64,000 bases of DNA from Aegilops tauschii subsp. strangulata. Its lineage: Eukaryota; Streptophyta; Magnoliopsida; Poales; Poaceae. Made by a program: the position numbers and the translations under genes. The stretch spans positions 144,228,885 through 144,292,884 of the forward strand of contig NC_053038.3 of the NCBI RefSeq assembly GCF_002575655.3, read 5' to 3'. Of the stretch, positions 61,825 to 64,000 are shown piece after piece. How positions within the stretch are numbered: the stretch's first letter is position 1; the number at the start of each line of letters is the position of its first letter. Under the pieces are notes generated by a model. The model ran no database searches. It was not told the DNA's origin and saw only the letters and a list, made by a program, of their open reading frames with translations.

Positions 61825-64000
61825 AGCATCCCCAAGCTTAATTCCTACTCGTCCTCGAGTAGGTAAATGACAAACAAAAATTTTGATGTTGAATGCTACC
61901 TAACATATTTATCCATGTAGTTTTCTTTATTGTGGCATGAATATTCAGATCCATAAGATTCAAAACAAAAGTTTAATATTGACATAAAAACAATAATACT
62001 TCAAGCATACTAATAAAGCAATCATGTCTTTTCAAAATAACATGGCCAAAGAAATTTATCCCTACGAAATCATATAGTCTGGCTATGCTCCATCTTCATC
62101 ACACAAAGTATTTTATCATGCACAACCCCGATGACAAGCCAATCAATTGTTTCATACTTTTGGTGTTCTCAAACTTTTTCAACTTTCACGCAATACATGA
62201 GCGTGAGCCATGTATATAGCACTATAGGTGGAATACAATATGGTGGTTGTAGAGAAGATAAAAAGAAGGAGATAGTCTTACATCAACTAGGCGTAGGGAT
62301 TTCCATGGAGATTCCCATCAATAGATATCAATGTGAGTGAGTAGGGATTGCCATGCAACGGATGCACTAGAGCTATAAGTGTATGAAAGCTCAAAAAGAA
62401 ACTAAGTGGGTGTGAATTCAACTCGCTTGCTCCCAAGGACCTAGGGCAATTTGAGGAAGCCCATCATTGGAATATACAAGCCAAGTTCTATAATTCAAAA
62501 ATCCCACTAGTATATGAAAGTGACAACATAGGATACTCTCTATCATGAAGATCATGGTACTACTTTGAAGCACAAGTGTGGAAAAAGGATAGTAACATTG
62601 TCCCTTCTCTCTTTTCTCTCATTTTTTTGTTTGGGCTTCATGGCCTCTTTTATTTTTTTACAAAGTACGGAGACTCATCCCAACTTGTGAGGGAATCATA
62701 GCTTCCATCATCCTTTCCTCACATGGGCCAATGCTCTAATAATGATGATCATCACACTTTTATTAACTTACAACTCAAGAATTACAACTCAATACTAGAC
62801 AAAATATGAATCTATAGAAATGCCTCAGGGGGTGTACCGGGATGTGCAATGATCAAGAGTGACATGTATAAAAAATATGAAAGGTGGCCTTGCCACAAAT
62901 ACTATGCCAACTACATGATCATGCAAAGAAATATGACAATGATGGTGTGTGTCATAATAAAATGGAATGGTGGAAGTTGCATGGCAATATATATTGGAAT
63001 GGCTATGGAAATGCCATAATAGGTAGGTATGGTGGCTATTTTGAGGAAGGTAATGGTGGGTTTAATGCACCGGCAAAAATTGCACGGTACTAGAGAGGCT
63101 AGCAATGGTGGAAGGGTGGGAGTGTGTATAATCCATGGACTCAACATTAGTCATAAAGAACTCATATACTTATTGAAAAAAATTATTAGCTATCAAAACA
63201 AAGTACTACACGCATCCTCCTAGGGGTATAGGTTGGTAGGAAAAGACCATCGCTCGTCCCCGACCACCACTCGTAAGGAAGATAATCAAAAAATAAATCA
63301 TGCTCTGACTTCATCACATAATGATTCACCATACGTGCATGTTACGGGAATCACAAACTTGAACATAAGTATTTCTACTAGTCCACAATTACTCACTAGC
63401 ATGACTATAATATCACCATCTTTATATCTCAAAACAATCATAAGGAATCAAACGTCTCATAGTATTCAACGCTCTTTATATGAAAGGTTTTATTATATCC
63501 CTCTTGGGTGCCCATCATATTAGGATTAAATTCATAACCTAAGCAAATTACCATGCTGTTTAGATACTCTCAAAACAATATAAGTGGAGCATGAGAGTTC
63601 AAAAAATTTCTATAGAATAAATCCACCACCGTGCTCTAAAAGATATAAGTGAAGAACTAGAGCAAATTTCCTAGCTCAAAAAACATAAGTGAAGCACATA
63701 GAGTATTCTAATAAATTCGCGATTCATGCATGACTCTCTCAAAAGGTGTGTGCAGAAAGGATGATTGTGGCAAACTAAAAATCAAAGACTCATATCATAC
63801 AACATGCTCCAAGCAAAACACATATCATGTGGTGAACAAAAATATAGCCTCAAGTAAATTTACCTATAGACGAAGACGAAAGAGGGGATGCCATCTGGGG
63901 CATCCCCAAGCTTAGATGCTTGGTTGTCCTTGAATATTACCTTGGGTTGCCTTGGTCATCCCCAAGCTTAGGCTCTTGCCACTCCTTATTCAGTTGTCCA
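61825..64000 (-). other. Non-coding interior of element D with PPT and PPT-like motifs
   Basis: The minus strand reads TTAAGCTTGGGGATGCT just before the LTR, a good polypurine tract (61825-61841). Near 63895-63920 and 63955-63972 the same TAAGCTTGGGGATG motif recurs. The remainder is AT-rich with no supported gene and parallels 39610-40790. Confidence 0.75.

Larger units (their letters stand above)
60249..64000 (-). mobile_element. Element D: pol-less LTR element, 3' LTR and 3' interior, right end off window
   Basis: A minus-strand relative of element A. The 3' LTR is 60249-61824. The interior (61825 to the right edge) is AT-rich and has no coding motifs. Its 5' part is beyond the window. 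Confidence 0.85.

Overview
The window is repeat-rich plant nuclear DNA, most likely from a Triticeae grass (wheat, barley, rye, Aegilops). The reasons are a SIRE/Maximus-type Copia element, CACTA elements whose ends carry the 'GGTCCCGGTT' hairpins, Tat-lineage Gypsy elements, large pol-less LTR elements with a tRNA-Asp-like primer site and LTRs starting 'TGATACGTCTC', and a Cassandra TRIM. I see no ordinary host gene, tRNA, rRNA gene or CRISPR array. Nearly every base can be assigned to a transposable element, and the elements are stacked inside one another.

Layout: 1-7521 is a Copia element on the minus strand, cut by the left window edge. It sits in the reverse transcriptase of Gypsy 1 (plus strand, 7522-39454). 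Gypsy 1 also holds CACTA 1 (12194-24719, target duplication GCA), a pol-less Gypsy 2 (25805-35038, target duplication CCCTC) and a Cassandra TRIM (36340-37063). Gypsy 1 ends with its 3' LTR (38301-39454), inside the first 152 bp of a second SIRE-type LTR (39455-39606). That LTR lies in a pol-less LTR element A (39607-55389, minus strand), whose 5' LTR is split by CACTA 2 (42967-54436, target duplication TGC). Element A interrupts a plus-strand LTR B (55390-56522), which interrupts the gag of element C (56523-58818, minus), which interrupts the antisense ORF of Gypsy 3 (58819-60248). The LTR of Gypsy 3 is cut by element D (60249 to the right edge, minus). That gives about seven levels of nesting.

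The coding content is mobile-element machinery. CACTA 1 has both genes of an autonomous element: a TNPD/TNP2 transposase, and a Transposase_24/Ulp1-like protein that keeps its His-Asp-Cys triad. Each gene has its own TATA box and hairpin cluster. Gypsy 1 keeps a full pol frame with two RNase H domains. All three Gypsy elements carry an ORF antisense to gag-pol with its own TATA-like box. Most in-frame stops in Gypsy 1 and CACTA 1 look like C-to-T or G-to-A changes of Gln, Arg or Trp codons, as expected from old methylated DNA.

The least ordinary part is CACTA 2. It has perfect termini and target duplication but no recognisable transposase. Instead it carries a cleanly spliced small B3-like gene, a DEDDy 3'-5' exonuclease-like gene, three or four GC-rich ORFs of unknown function and two satellite-like arrays. 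Domain names are from reading the translations; no database search was run.
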